From NCBI RefSeq assembly GCF_000023265.1, contig NC_013124.1, forward strand, positions 1,802,001-1,866,000: DNA of 64,000 nt. The letters are read 5' to 3'. How positions within the stretch are numbered: the first letter of the stretch is position 1; each line of letters opens with the position of its first letter. Source of the stretch: Acidimicrobium ferrooxidans DSM 10331 (GTDB lineage: Bacteria > Actinomycetota > Acidimicrobiia > Acidimicrobiales > Acidimicrobiaceae). This document shows positions 32,455 through 41,374 of this stretch, one piece after another. The notes beneath the pieces were generated by a model, which ran no database searches, was not told where the DNA came from, and worked only from the letters and a program-made list of their open reading frames with translations. The position numbers and the translations under genes are program-made.

Positions 32455-33602
32455 GGGTCCTGTTCGTCACGCCTCGTTGGGGTCCCGACATCGCGGGCGG
32501 TGCCGAACGAGCCGCGCGCGCCTGGGGGGTGGCCCTCGCCCGGCGCGGCCACACGGTCCGGGCGCTCACGACCACGGCGACCACGCTCGACTGGTCCCCG
32601 GTCCTCGATGCCGGTGAGACCACCGACGATGGCGTCATCGTCGAGCGGCACCACGCGACCGCTCGCGACGGCGACATCGATCGCGCGCTTCGAGCCGTCG
32701 GACCGCTCGCCGCCCACCTCGAGCGCACCGCTGCGCGCCGACTCATCGAGCGTCAAGGGCCCGTCATCGACGGGATCGAGGATGCAGCGCAAAACGCCGA
32801 CGTCGTCATCGCCTATCCGTACCTCTACTGGACCAGCCTCCGCGCGACCGAGGTCGCCGGTCGCCGGACGGTGGTCCACCCGGCTGCGCACCCGGAGCCG
32901 CTCGTCGCGCTCAGCGCACTCGAACCCGTCTTCACCGCGCCCGGCGGGCTCGTCTACCAGACGGCGAGCGAGCGCCGCACGGTGGAAGCCCACTGGCCAA
33001 CGGCGCAGGTGCGCTCGCTCGAACTCGCACCTCCGCTGGTCGCGTCCGCGCGCGAGCGCGTGCCGTGGGACGCACGAACGATCGTGCTCGCGGTCGGACG
33101 CTTCGAGCACGACAAGGGTTCCGAGGCCCTCATCGCACTCGCCGAGGCACTTCCCGACCCGTTGCGAGTCGTCGTGGCCGGGCCCGTTGTCGAACCGCCG
33201 CGACGACCGAGCCCGCTCCAGACCCTCGGCGTTGTCAGCGACACGAGACTCGGCCAGCTCCGCGCCGAGGCCATCGCCACGGTGATCCTCTCACGCTACG
33301 AGTCCTACTCCCTCGCTGCGGCGGAGTCACTCGCCGCCGGGGTCCCGATCGTCGTCAACGGCTCGAACGACGTGCTCGTCGAGCTCGCTACCACCTCCGG
33401 TGCCGGGATCGTCGCCGCGGACGGCATCGACGTGGCCGCAGCGATCGTAGCCCTCGCGACCGATCGCGAGCTGGCGTCGCGCCTCGAGACAGCCGCACTC
33501 GCCTGGGCACAGCAACGCCCGGGTGCCGACGAGGCCGTCGAACGCTACGAGGCCTTCCTCACCGAGGTCGCTGCGCACGCGCCTACTCGGCGAAGAAGCT
33601 GA
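32451..33602 (+). CDS. Glycosyltransferase, GT4-like (3 of 3)
   Basis: A 383-residue GT-B enzyme with N-terminal VLFVTPRWGPDIAGGAERAARAW, a GGAE loop typical of GT4. Its C-terminal domain has IVLAVGRFEHDKGSEALIAL and LSRYESYSLAAAESLAAGVPIVVN, where the acidic motif is YESYSLAAAE instead of the common EGFGLP. It ends 20 bp inside the convergent Wzt gene. It shares the glycan operon but is not a close duplicate of the two upstream genes. Confidence 0.88.
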   Translation: MRVLFVTPRWGPDIAGGAERAARAWGVALARRGHTVRALTTTATTLDWSPVLDAGETTDDGVIVERHHATARDGDIDRALRAVGPLAAHLERTAARRLIERQGPVIDGIEDAAQNADVVIAYPYLYWTSLRATEVAGRRTVVHPAAHPEPLVALSALEPVFTAPGGLVYQTASERRTVEAHWPTAQVRSLELAPPLVASARERVPWDARTIVLAVGRFEHDKGSEALIALAEALPDPLRVVVAGPVVEPPRRPSPLQTLGVVSDTRLGQLRAEAIATVILSRYESYSLAAAESLAAGVPIVVNGSNDVLVELATTSGAGIVAADGIDVAAAIVALATDRELASRLETAALAWAQQRPGADEAVERYEAFLTEVAAHAPTRRRS

Positions 33603-34785
33603 CCTCGGTCGCCACGAGGCCGCCCACACCGAGGTGTTGGTCGACGATCTTCAGGGCGGTATCCCATTGGCGCCGCTCGAGGAGCTCGCCGCTACGCGCC
33701 TCGACGACGCTGAGCGAGAGCTGGTAGATGCCGGGAGCGAGCGGGACGTCGGCGACCTGAACCAAGAACTTGCCCGCGCCGTGGACGACGAAGGGATCGA
33801 GTCCCATCTCGCGCGTGTGTGCGGTGAGCACGGGGGCGCCCTGAGGACTCACCACCGCGAGCTCGAGGTGCACCGGGGTCGGACGCCCGTCGCGCTCCTC
33901 AAGGGCGAAACGGAGCTCGAGCGGGCTACGCGCCTCGAGCGTCACCGGCTGGTCCACGACAACACCGTTCGCCCGGAGGTCCTCGACCACGACGTGGCGG
34001 GGCGCCTCGTCGAGCTCTGCGACGACCGGTGCCTGGGTTCCGAGCCCGGAGCCTGCCAACTGGAGCTGCGTCAGCAGCGAGATCGCCTCCTGTGTCGGTC
34101 CACCGCCCACCAGGCGGCCGTGGTCGAGCACGAACGCCGAGTCACACACCGCGCGAACGAGCTCGGGCGAGTGCGACACGAAGATGATCGTGCGACCCTC
34201 GGCCTGGAACTCGCGGATCTTCGCGATGCACTTGGCCTGGAAACGGGCGTCGCCGACCGCGAGCACCTCGTCGACGAGGAGCACGTCGGGATCCATGTTC
34301 ACGGCCACCGCGAAGCCCAGCCTCGCGTACATGCCCGAGGAGTAGAACTTCACCTGGTTCTCGATGAAGGGGCCGAGCTCGGAGAACTCGATGATGTCAT
34401 CGATGCGCTGATCGACCTCACGCCGCGACATGCCGAACAAGGTCGCGTTCAGGTAGATGTTGTCGCGCCCCGACAGGTCGGGGTGGAAGCCGGCTCCGAC
34501 CTCGAGCATGGCCGCGACACGTCCTCGCACGGCGACCTCGCCGCGACTGGGCGTCAGGATGCCGGCGATGCACTTGAGCAGTGTCGACTTCCCGGATCCG
34601 TTGTGGCCGAGCAGTCCCAACGTGTGACCCTGCTCGACGTCGAAGGTGATGTCGTCGAGGGCGGCGAACGACTCGTGAGGCACACGGCCCCAGTGGACGA
34701 ATCGCTCCTTGAGCGACGTGTACTTCTCCTGGTAGAGACGGAAGACCTTGGTGACCCCGCGTACCTCGACCGCGGTCTGACCCAC
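33583..34785 (-). CDS. ABC transporter ATP-binding protein, polysaccharide export (Wzt-like)
   Basis: A 400-residue ATPase. It has LGLLGHNGSGKSTLLKCIAG (Walker A), YSSGMYARLGFAVAV (signature region; here YSSGM, as in teichoic-acid and O-antigen exporters) and PDVLLVDEVLAVGD (Walker B). An extra C-terminal domain of about 150 residues follows (QPVTLEARSPLELRFAL...). Such C-terminal domains in Wzt proteins recognise the non-reducing end of the glycan. The GTG at 34785 follows GGAGGAG by about 8 nt and begins 2 bp after the permease stop codon. With the preceding permease it should export a lipid-linked glycan made by the adjacent glycosyltransferases. Confidence 0.9.
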   Translation of the reverse strand: MGQTAVEVRGVTKVFRLYQEKYTSLKERFVHWGRVPHESFAALDDITFDVEQGHTLGLLGHNGSGKSTLLKCIAGILTPSRGEVAVRGRVAAMLEVGAGFHPDLSGRDNIYLNATLFGMSRREVDQRIDDIIEFSELGPFIENQVKFYSSGMYARLGFAVAVNMDPDVLLVDEVLAVGDARFQAKCIAKIREFQAEGRTIIFVSHSPELVRAVCDSAFVLDHGRLVGGGPTQEAISLLTQLQLAGSGLGTQAPVVAELDEAPRHVVVEDLRANGVVVDQPVTLEARSPLELRFALEERDGRPTPVHLELAVVSPQGAPVLTAHTREMGLDPFVVHGAGKFLVQVADVPLAPGIYQLSLSVVEARSGELLERRQWDTALKIVDQHLGVGGLVATEVSFFAE

Positions 34786-34787
34786 CG

Positions 34788-35750
34788 CTAGAGCTCCTCC
34801 GCGAAGTTGCCTTCGAGTCGTCCGAACGCCCACAGGGCAACCACGAAGAGCACGACACCAGCGACGAGGACGCCGAGCACGCCCCAGAAGTACCACATCG
34901 GGCCCGCCGTCGGCAAGATCTGGACGACGGTGTGCGACGCGACCGAGTAGGGATCCGTCTTGGCGTAGAACGTCCTCTGGAACGCGAGCACGACCGGCGT
35001 CACCGGATTGAGGAGATACACCCAGACCGGGATGTGATGGTCTGCGAACTTGTTCGCGACGAGTTCGAACGCGTACACGACGGGGGTTGCCCAGAACCAG
35101 GCCTGGAGCAGGATCTCCATCAGATGGCGCACGTCACGCAGGTAGACCGTGATCCCAGAGACGAGGATGCCAAGGCCGGAAGCGAACACGAGCAGCGCAA
35201 CGAGCCCGATGAGCGCCACCCACAGGTAGCTGACCGACGGCACGACTTGGAATACGACGAGGAACACCGCGAGCACCACGGCCTGGAACACGAAGAAGAC
35301 CGACGCGGAGCCGACCGAGGCCAAGGCCAGGATCTCGCGAGGAAACGCGACCTTCTTGACGAGTCCCGCGTTGTCCACGACTGCGCCGGTCGCGCCCATG
35401 ATCCCGGTCTGGAAGAGGTTCCAGCAGAGGAGCCCGGTGGCGAGGAAGATCGCGAACAACGGGATGCCAGAACCCAGCACCTTCTGGAAGACGATGTAGT
35501 AGATCAAGATGAACATCGCCGGGTTCACCAGCGACCACAAGAACCCGAGGAAGGAGTCCTTGTACTTGACGCGGATCTCCTTGACGATGAGTCCGCGCAG
35601 CAGATCGCGGTAGCGCCAGATGTTCGCGAGCCGCTCCGTCACCGACACGCGCGGCCGCACCAGCCGTATGGCGAGCGCGCGGTTCGGGTCGTAGCGCTTC
35701 GTGTCGCCAGGCTGGGACGCTGGGAGATGGGTGTCCACCCGCGCCCTCAC
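34788..35750 (-). CDS. ABC transporter permease, polysaccharide export (Wzm-like)
   Basis: A 320-residue ABC-2 type permease with six membrane helices. LLRGLIVKEIRVKYKDSFLGFLWSLVNPA is the conserved amphipathic N-terminal region of Wzm/TagG permeases. LNPVTPVVLAFQRTFY is a conserved late loop. The GTG at 35750 overlaps the clpP stop (GTGA); a second GTG at 35738 has slightly better ribosome-binding-site spacing. Together with the Wzt-like ATPase it forms a flippase for undecaprenyl- or decaprenyl-linked polysaccharide. Confidence 0.9.
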   Translation of the reverse strand: MRARVDTHLPASQPGDTKRYDPNRALAIRLVRPRVSVTERLANIWRYRDLLRGLIVKEIRVKYKDSFLGFLWSLVNPAMFILIYYIVFQKVLGSGIPLFAIFLATGLLCWNLFQTGIMGATGAVVDNAGLVKKVAFPREILALASVGSASVFFVFQAVVLAVFLVVFQVVPSVSYLWVALIGLVALLVFASGLGILVSGITVYLRDVRHLMEILLQAWFWATPVVYAFELVANKFADHHIPVWVYLLNPVTPVVLAFQRTFYAKTDPYSVASHTVVQILPTAGPMWYFWGVLGVLVAGVVLFVVALWAFGRLEGNFAEEL

Positions 35751-36382
35751 GCCTCGGTCGACGAAGCGCTGCGCTGTCCGTAGGACTTCGTGCGAATCAC
35801 TTGATCGATGAAGCCATACTCGAGCGCCTCGTCGGCGGTGAACCAGCGATCGCGCTCGGAATCGGCCTGGATCCGCTCGAGGGGTTGGCCGGTGTGGAAC
35901 GCAATGCGCTCGGCGAGCTGGCGCTTGAGGTACGTGATCTGCTCGGCCTGGATCGCGATATCGGCCGCCTGTCCCTGCATCTGTGCGAGCGGCTGGTGCA
36001 TGAGGATGCGCGCGTGCGGCAAGGCGTAGCGCTTGCCATGCGTGCCGGCACACAGGAGGAACTGGGCCATCGAAGCCGCCATGCCGATGGCGATGGTCGA
36101 GACATCGCAGCTGACATATTGCATGGTGTCGTAGACCGCGAGCCCGTCGTAGATCGAGCCACCCGGCGAGTTGATGATGAACGAGATATCGCGTTCGGGA
36201 TCCTCAGCAGCGAGCAGCAGCAGCTGCGCGCAGATCTGGTTCGCCGAGGCCTGGGACACCTCGGTCCCGAGGAAGACGATCCGCTCACGGAGGAGGCGCT
36301 GAAAGACGTCGCCACCAGCTTCGATACCAGCGGCGTCGGCAAGATCTCGGACAGAACCCTCGACAAGGGCAGGTAGGGCCAT
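35747..36382 (-). CDS. clpP: ATP-dependent Clp protease proteolytic subunit
   Basis: A 211-residue serine peptidase of the ClpP family. The triad is visible as GMAASMAQ (nucleophile Ser), ILMHQPLAQ (His) and SERDRWF (Asp), with INSPGGSIYDGLAVYDTM ahead of it. ClpP forms a 14-mer and degrades unfolded or tagged proteins with Clp ATPases. No second clpP or clpX lies next door. Instead it overlaps the glycan-export permease gene. It is leaderless: TAGCCT is 7 nt before the ATG. ClpP is also the expected consumer of tmRNA-tagged proteins, and ssrA/smpB lie 3 kb away. Confidence 0.94.
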   Translation of the reverse strand: MALPALVEGSVRDLADAAGIEAGGDVFQRLLRERIVFLGTEVSQASANQICAQLLLLAAEDPERDISFIINSPGGSIYDGLAVYDTMQYVSCDVSTIAIGMAASMAQFLLCAGTHGKRYALPHARILMHQPLAQMQGQAADIAIQAEQITYLKRQLAERIAFHTGQPLERIQADSERDRWFTADEALEYGFIDQVIRTKSYGQRSASSTEA

Positions 36383-36389
36383 GCCCGCT

Positions 36390-36395
36390 AGGCTA
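36390..36395 (-). promoter_or_regulatory. TAGCCT -10 box of leaderless clpP
   Basis: TAGCCT on the minus strand ends 7 nt before the clpP ATG (36382). No ribosome-binding site lies between them. Confidence 0.5.
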
Positions 36396-36445
36396 GCGTG
36401 CGTTCCCCGACGGGAGGCTGACGGGGTCGCGACTCGACGTCGAAC

Positions 36446-36527
36446 GCGGGCGTGGCGAAATTGGCAGCCGCGCGAGGTTTAGGTCCTCGTGTCGTAAGAC
36501 GTGGGAGTTCGAGTCTCCCCGCCCGCA
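36446..36527 (+). tRNA. tRNA-Leu (anticodon UAG)
   Basis: An 82-nt class II tRNA. GCGGGCG at 36446-36452 pairs with CGCCCGC at 36520-36526. The anticodon loop TTTAGGT is closed by a GAGG/CCTC stem, giving anticodon TAG for CUA leucine codons. A variable arm typical of tRNA-Leu (about GTGTCGTAAGACGT) is followed by the T-loop GAGTTCGAGTCTC. The genomic 3' end reads ACCG, so CCA is not fully encoded. It sits alone on the plus strand between two minus-strand genes. Confidence 0.95.
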
Positions 36528-36565
36528 CCGGTCATCGGCGGCCGGCGCACAGCCGATCTTCAGCG

Positions 36566-37132
36566 TCACCGGTCGCGATCAGCGAAAGCTCTCGCCCAGT
36601 CGGCGAAGCCGACGAGCGCCCGCCTTCGATGCGACAGCGCGTCCTTCCACTCACCGAGTTCGGCAAACGTTCGGCCGTCGCCACCGAGCGGGATGAAGAT
36701 GGGGTCGTACCCGAATCCCTGCTCGCCACGGGGCTCGAGTGCGATGGCCCCCTCGACGACACCCTCGAAGCATCGCGGCGGGTCCTCGTCGACCACGGCG
36801 CACACCACCGCCACGAAGCGGGCACGGCGACTACGCGTCGATCCGAGCTCCTGGAGCACACGCGCGATACGCTCCGCATCCGTCGGCCCATAGCGAGCGG
36901 AGTAGATGCCTGGGGCACCGTCGAGGCCGTCCACGACGAGTCCCGAGTCCTCCCCGATCACGATCGGCGCTCGCCCGCGTCCCGCCTCGGCCTTGATGAT
37001 CGCGTTCTCCTCGAAGGTCGACCCGGTCTCGGCGACCTCACCGACGTCGATCCCCACGACCTCGAAGTCGGTGAGGATGCGTCGCGCTTCCGCCAACTTG
37101 TGCGAATTCGAGGTGACGAGCCCGACCCTCAC
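36566..37132 (-). CDS. rdgB: XTP/dITP diphosphatase (RdgB/HAM1 family)
   Basis: A 188-residue house-cleaning NTP pyrophosphatase that removes dITP and XTP from nucleotide pools. It has [16 protein letters not shown] (the T/SxNxxK motif), [37 protein letters not shown] (catalytic acidic residues), [10 protein letters not shown] and ALSHRRRAL. The GTG start at 37132 overlaps the rph stop (GTGA). The rph-rdgB pairing is a common bacterial arrangement. Confidence 0.95.
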   Translation of the reverse strand: MRVGLVTSNSHKLAEARRILTDFEVVGIDVGEVAETGSTFEENAIIKAEAGRGRAPIVIGEDSGLVVDGLDGAPGIYSARYGPTDAERIARVLQELGSTRSRRARFVAVVCAVVDEDPPRCFEGVVEGAIALEPRGEQGFGYDPIFIPLGGDGRTFAELGEWKDALSHRRRALVGFADWARAFADRDR

Positions 37133-37845
37133 GCGAGCTGGGGTCCTCGCTCGAGGAGCTCGCCGATGCCGCGCTCCGCCAGCTTGAGGAGCTCGACGAG
37201 GGTCGCCTTCGCAAAGGGCGCCCCCTCCGCTGCACCTTGGACCTCGACGTAGCGACCGCCGTCGGTCATCACCACGTTCATGTCGACGTCGGCGCGCGAG
37301 TCCTCGTCGTAGTCGAGATCGAGGAGCGGCTCCCCGTCGACGACGCCGACGGACACGGCCGCAAGACGACCGGTGAGCGCAGCTGGCTGCACGAGACCGC
37401 CCTCGGCGAGGCGCTCGAGCGCGCGCTCGAGCGCCAAGAAGCCCCCGGTGATCGCGGCCGTCCTCGTGCCTCCGTCGGCCTGGAGGACGTCGCAGTCGAC
37501 GACGAGCTGATGCTCCCCGAGGCGCTCGAGGTCGACCACGCTGCGCAACGCTCGGCCGATGAGCCGCTGGATCTCCACGGTGCGCCCCTGCTGGCGCCCG
37601 CGCACGGCCTCACGGGCCGTCCGTGTCGGCGTCGACCCCGGTAGGAGCGCATACTCGGCACTCACCCATCCCCGGCCCTGCCCCCGAAGCCAGGCCGGCA
37701 CGCGCTCCTCGAGCGAGACGGTACAGAGCACCGCGGTACGACCCATACGCATGAGGACCGATCCAGGCGCCATCTCGGTGAAGTCAGGTGTGATCGCCAC
37801 CGGCCGCAGCTCGGCTGCCCCGCGCCCCACTGGCCGTCGTTCCAC
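37129..37845 (-). CDS. rph: Ribonuclease PH
   Basis: A 238-residue phosphorolytic 3'-5' exoribonuclease that trims tRNA 3' ends. Characteristic parts are [41 protein letters not shown] and [24 protein letters not shown] (phosphate-binding Arg). [23 protein letters not shown] carries the catalytic acidic residues. The GTG at 37845 follows GGAGG by 4 nt. A nearby TAGCGT box about 29 nt upstream may be the promoter. It lies downstream of murI and overlaps rdgB. Confidence 0.95.
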   Translation of the reverse strand: MERRPVGRGAAELRPVAITPDFTEMAPGSVLMRMGRTAVLCTVSLEERVPAWLRGQGRGWVSAEYALLPGSTPTRTAREAVRGRQQGRTVEIQRLIGRALRSVVDLERLGEHQLVVDCDVLQADGGTRTAAITGGFLALERALERLAEGGLVQPAALTGRLAAVSVGVVDGEPLLDLDYDEDSRADVDMNVVMTDGGRYVEVQGAAEGAPFAKATLVELLKLAERGIGELLERGPQLA

Positions 37846-37876
37846 GTCGCCTCCTCGCTGCGTCCGGCGACCCACG

Positions 37877-38707
37877 CTAGGCGCTACGCGTGCGCCGGCA
37901 CTCCAGCGCCTCGACGGGCACCTGCTCGATCGCGCCGAGCTCCCCAGGGAACAGGCGACCGCCGATCTCGCGAAAGACGACAGGGTCCCCGCTGCAGGCG
38001 ACGCGCAAAGAGCCGACGGCTCCCGAGCGTGCCAGTCCATCCGCACCGAGTCGCTGTGCGACCTCGAACGCCGCCTCCTCTGCCGGCGACACGAGCGTCA
38101 CCTGCTCGCCGACCACCGCTTGAATCTCGCGTGCAAGATAGGGATAGTGCGTGCACCCCAGCAGCAACACCTCGACCCCCGCGTCGACGACGGGCGCCAG
38201 ACGATCCGCGATGACCGCTCGTACGGCCGGACCGGTCGTCTGGCCTGCCTCCACGAACTCGACGAGTCCAGGACAGGCGACGGCGACGCCCGCATCGTCG
38301 GCGAGCGCCCGCTGGTAGGCGCCCGAGGCGATCGTGCGCTCCGTCCCGATCACGCCGACACGACCGGACCCGACGCACCGGCGCGCCGCGCGCGCCCCCG
38401 CCCCGACCACGCCGATCACCGGAACCGCAAGCTCGGCCCGAAGCGCATCGAGTGCCACGGCGGACGCGGTATTGCAACCCACGACGACGAGTTTCGAACC
38501 GGCCTCGTCCACGAGCCAGCGACCGATCTCGAGCGAGAACCGGACCACCTCGTCGGCAGGCCGCGATCCGTACGGCGAACGAGCCGAGTCGCCGAAGTAG
38601 ACGAGATCCTCACTCGGCAATAGATCGCGCAGCGCCGCGAGGATGTTGAGCCCGCCAAAACCAGAGTCGAAGACACCGATGGGGCCGTGCGCGCGCTCAG
38701 CCGCCAC
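37877..38707 (-). CDS. murI: Glutamate racemase
   Basis: A 276-residue cofactor-independent racemase supplying D-glutamate for peptidoglycan. It has [15 protein letters not shown] (first catalytic region), [27 protein letters not shown] with the first catalytic Cys, and [12 protein letters not shown] with the second. The GTG at 38707 gives a normal-length product ([13 protein letters not shown]) and overlaps the end of the JAMM peptidase gene by 11 bp. A longer open frame upstream belongs to the antisense of that gene's frame and is not used. Confidence 0.94.
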   Translation of the reverse strand: MAAERAHGPIGVFDSGFGGLNILAALRDLLPSEDLVYFGDSARSPYGSRPADEVVRFSLEIGRWLVDEAGSKLVVVGCNTASAVALDALRAELAVPVIGVVGAGARAARRCVGSGRVGVIGTERTIASGAYQRALADDAGVAVACPGLVEFVEAGQTTGPAVRAVIADRLAPVVDAGVEVLLLGCTHYPYLAREIQAVVGEQVTLVSPAEEAAFEVAQRLGADGLARSGAVGSLRVACSGDPVVFREIGGRLFPGELGAIEQVPVEALECRRTRSA

Positions 38708-39110
38708 CGCTCGACGCTCCCTGGACCACCTGTTCTTCTCGAACGAGCCCGCGGCTGATGCGATAGGCGCGGATGTCGACTCGAGGACGCGCAAGCGACG
38801 CGATCACGTAGACCCACCGATCGTCGACCGCTTGGCGTACGTCCGTCGGCGACGGGAACGCCTCGGAGTGGGTGTGCGAGTGGAACACCCCAACGATCTC
38901 GAGCCCGGCACGCTCGGCTCGCTGCTCCGCGCGCAGCACATCCTCCGGGGCCATGGTGAACACCCGTGCCGAGTGCGCCTCGTTGCGTCCGGGGAACGCC
39001 TCGACGATGGCACGGTCGTCGCCGAGCAGCAGGCCACACGCCTCGAGCGGATAGGTACGAAGGCAGTGCGCAGCGATCGCATCGAGCACCCCATCAGCCA
39101 CGCGGACCAC
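38697..39110 (-). CDS. JAMM/MPN+ metallopeptidase (M67 family)
   Basis: A 137-residue single-domain zinc protease. YPLEACGLLLG supplies the conserved Glu, and GVFHSHTHSEAFPSPTDVRQA the HxH...S..D zinc motif. Bacterial relatives act in sulfur-carrier systems, cleaving C-terminal peptides from ubiquitin-like ThiS/MoaD proteins (Mec-type), or in siderophore pathways. No sulfur carrier gene is visible here. It is leaderless, with TAGCGT 6 nt before the GTG, and is followed by murI in an overlapping arrangement. Confidence 0.85.
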   Translation of the reverse strand: MVRVADGVLDAIAAHCLRTYPLEACGLLLGDDRAIVEAFPGRNEAHSARVFTMAPEDVLRAEQRAERAGLEIVGVFHSHTHSEAFPSPTDVRQAVDDRWVYVIASLARPRVDIRAYRISRGLVREEQVVQGASSGGG

Positions 39111-39116
39111 GACACC

Positions 39117-39122
39117 ACGCTA
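39117..39122 (-). promoter_or_regulatory. TAGCGT -10 box of leaderless JAMM peptidase gene
   Basis: TAGCGT on the minus strand ends 6 nt before the GTG at 39110. Confidence 0.5.
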
Positions 39123-39208
39123 CCGCGCAGGCACCGGCCCCCCGGGCACCAGGAGCCGGAGCTATGCTGAGCAGCGCTCGGCATCGGCGAACGAGGAGGC
39201 AGACGCAC

Positions 39209-39724
39209 GTGGCACGGCAAGGCGCGCGTCCTGCGAAGGCGCAGCAGCTCGGCGGCGTCCGCGTGCTCGCCCAGAATCGTCGCGCGCGTCACGACTACGA
39301 CGTCCTCGAGACCTTCGAGGCCGGCATCGTGCTGGTGGGCAGCGAAGTCAAGGCCGTGCGCGAGGGTCACGTCCAGCTCCGCGACGCCTACGCCCGCATC
39401 CGAGATGGCGAGCTCTTCTTGTTCCAGGCAGTGATCAGCCCCTATCGACACGCCACCGGCTTTGGGACTCACGTCACCGACCGCCCTCGCAAGCTGCTCC
39501 TCCACCGCGACGAAATCGATCGACTCCGCGGCCGCTTGGAGCAGGAGCGTCTCACACTCATCCCACTCTCGCTCTACCTGCGCGACGGGTTGGTCAAGGT
39601 CGAGCTGGCGCTCGCGAAGGGCCGCACGCTCTACGACAAGCGCCACGTCCTCGCCACCCGCGACGCCCAGCGCGAGGTCGAGCGGCTGCGCTCACGCTAT
39701 CGACCCAATCGCAGCGCACGCTAG
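39209..39724 (+). CDS. smpB: SsrA-binding protein SmpB
   Basis: A 171-residue tmRNA-binding protein essential for trans-translation. It has NRRARHDYDVLETFEAGIVLVGSEVKAVREGHV, ISPYRHATGFGTH and HRDEIDRLRGRL. The C-terminal tail KGRTLYDKRHVLATRDAQREVERL corresponds to the DKR-rich helix that mimics the anticodon stem in the decoding centre. The GTG at 39209 follows GAGGAGG. It is directly upstream of ssrA in the same direction, so the partner RNA and protein are adjacent. Confidence 0.95.
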   Translation: MARQGARPAKAQQLGGVRVLAQNRRARHDYDVLETFEAGIVLVGSEVKAVREGHVQLRDAYARIRDGELFLFQAVISPYRHATGFGTHVTDRPRKLLLHRDEIDRLRGRLEQERLTLIPLSLYLRDGLVKVELALAKGRTLYDKRHVLATRDAQREVERLRSRYRPNRSAR

Positions 39725-39727
39725 ACT
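39722..39727 (+). promoter_or_regulatory. Candidate -10 box for ssrA
   Basis: TAGACT overlaps the smpB stop codon. Using the 7-nt spacing seen elsewhere, transcription would start near 39735, leaving a leader of about 60 nt to be removed from pre-tmRNA. Confidence 0.35.
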
Positions 39728-39796
39728 GATCACGCCACAGCGAGTCATGAGGGGGCTGCGCATCGCAGCTATCGGTCGCGTTGTTGGCATCGACAA

Positions 39797-40138
39797 GGGG
39801 GTGTACCGGATTCGACTCTGGTCGACGAGATGGTGGAAGCGAGCCGTGCTCACCGGATGCACGTCAAACAGCCGGTGCAACAATAAACGCCGAGCCTGAG
39901 CTCGCACTCGCCGCGTAACACCGGCGACGGCGGACGGCTTGCCCGTGCCCGCGGGCTGATCCCGTCGTCATCACAGGGCACTTACCGTTTCGCAGCTGTT
40001 GGCGCTGCCTAGCGGGACACCTCGCCAACACAACCTCAGGGGACGTGCCAGGTCGTCCCCGAGGATCTCAACCTGGCTGCGCTCGGAGAAGCACCATCAA
40101 GGAGCCAGAGGACGCGGGTTCGACTCCCGCCACCTCCA
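39797..40138 (+). ncRNA. ssrA: Transfer-messenger RNA (tmRNA)
   Basis: A 342-nt tmRNA. The 5' GGGGGTG (39797-39803) pairs with the 3' CACCTCC (40131-40137) as the tRNA-like acceptor stem, one G-U pair included. The 3' part has a T-arm (GCGGGTTCGACTCCCGC) and the 5' part a D-like segment (GGATTCGACTC). The reading frame resumes at GCA (39877) and encodes the tag ATINAEPELALAA, ending at TAA (39916-39918). The ALAA end is the ClpXP degron. The sequence between is long enough for the usual pseudoknots. CCA is not encoded. Confidence 0.93.
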
Positions 40139-40155
40139 CTGATGTTACGAAAGGC

Positions 40156-40190
40156 CAACCGGTGTCCCCCCAGGAGGAGGACACCGGTTG
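40156..40190 (+). terminator. tmRNA terminator hairpin
   Basis: CAACCGGTGTCC and its exact complement GGACACCGGTTG flank an 11-nt loop, 18 nt after the mature tmRNA end. There is no T-tract. This is the likely 3' boundary of the ssrA transcript. Confidence 0.8.
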
Positions 40191-40232
40191 CGCGTTCGGG
40201 CCCCGTTCGCCCCTCGTCGGTACGCGATCGCG

Positions 40233-40628
40233 GCTCGCGGGCCTCAGGCGGAGGGAAAGGCGCCGGTCGGGAGTGATTGCCACCCGGTCGATCAGGTCGC
40301 GCAGGAGCTGCTCGACGGTGTCAGGGTTGGCGACCTCGACGATCCAGGAGATCTGGGCGAAGAGGGCCTCGAGCCGCTTGCGGTCTGGGAACCGAGGAGC
40401 CGCTCCGCTCAGCTGGCTGGGCAACCGTTCTCGGTGGACGATCAGTTCATCACGCTGTTCGATCAGCTCGGTGACCCGGGGCAAGCAGACCGCCGCCGGC
40501 ATGTCGCCGGTCTCGAAGGCTCGCAGGTCGTGGTGGCTGGCCCCCTGCAACGAGGCCGCGGCCGCGAGTTCGGCGAGCACCGCGCGGCGAAGCAGATCCT
40601 CGGGAGGCTGGTCGAGGGGGACAGATGC
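40233..40628 (-). pseudogene. Truncated recombinase-like C-terminal fragment
   Basis: About 130 codons on the minus strand are open and read like the C-terminal coiled region of a site-specific recombinase. Examples are LPRVTELIEQRDELIVHRERLPSQL, LEALFAQISWIVEVANPDTVEQLLRDLIDRV and ITPDRRLSLRLRP. The N-terminal catalytic part is absent; upstream the sequence becomes a plus-strand transposase remnant. The family match is by impression only, and no catalytic residues remain to test it. It sits just after tmRNA, a classic integration site, so it may be debris of an integrated element. Confidence 0.4.
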
Positions 40629-41374
40629 TGAACAAGGGTGCCACCGTCGCCGAGGTCGCCCGCACCTTCGCACATCGCCGAGACCACCTGGTACCGCTGG
40701 AAACAGACCTACGGCGGCATGCAGGGCGCGGACCTGAAGAGGTCGAAGGAGCTCTGCGCCGAAGGCCGGCGCCTGAGACGCTGGTCATTGATCTCGCCCT
40801 CGCGAACGACAGGCTCTGACGAGCTGGCCGAGGGGATCGTCTGACCCCGGACCGCAGGCGAGGCGCCGTGCGCCGGCTCCACCAGCGGCTCTCAGGCGTC
40901 CGAGCCAGGGGCGTGCCGAGTGACGGTCCAGCCACGAGCCACCCGGCGCCGAAGGTCGACGAGGCGCTCCAGCGGCCTCGACGAGGCCATCGGCGAGATC
41001 CTGCCTGCCTTCGCGCTGCCGACGAACGCAAGGGACACCCCCTCACCGAGCGCACGATCGGTCACGCAGATGCCAGATCTGCCTCCACGACGCTGCACGT
41101 CGGCGCACCACGCCTGCTGCCGGACATGGTGGCACCATCGGCTCCGTCGGGAACGTCAACGACGACGCACTCGCCGAGACCGCGAGCGGCCTCGCGGCGA
41201 CCGAATGGGTGGGCCCGGGCTCACCCGCCACGTGTGGCCCTCTGGCCGGCCTCACGAACCTTGAGGAGGTGACCTCGGCCTGGATGCGCCGCTCCGCCAC
41301 GACGAGGTCTATGCACCGGCTGGGGCACCGTCCGCCGGTCGGGGTCGAGTATGAGTACGATGATCGCCGAGCGC
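40625..41374 (+). pseudogene. Decayed IS3-family transposase (frameshifted, internally deleted)
   Basis: Pieces of an IS3-type orfA/orfB pair occur in order but in different frames. KGATVAEVARTF and ETTWYRWKQTYGGMQGADLKRSKEL come from orfA. TLVIDLALANDRL and ELAEGIV mark its end, and CRVTVQPRATRR the start of orfB. A late block DDALAETASGLAATEWVGPGS through TTRSMHRLGHRPPVGVEYEYDD matches the DDE-transposase C-terminus. The catalytic core between about 41,000 and 41,140 is gone. It is unrelated in group to the intact IS3 element at 57,047. It shows that the tmRNA-flanking region accumulated mobile DNA long ago. Confidence 0.65.
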
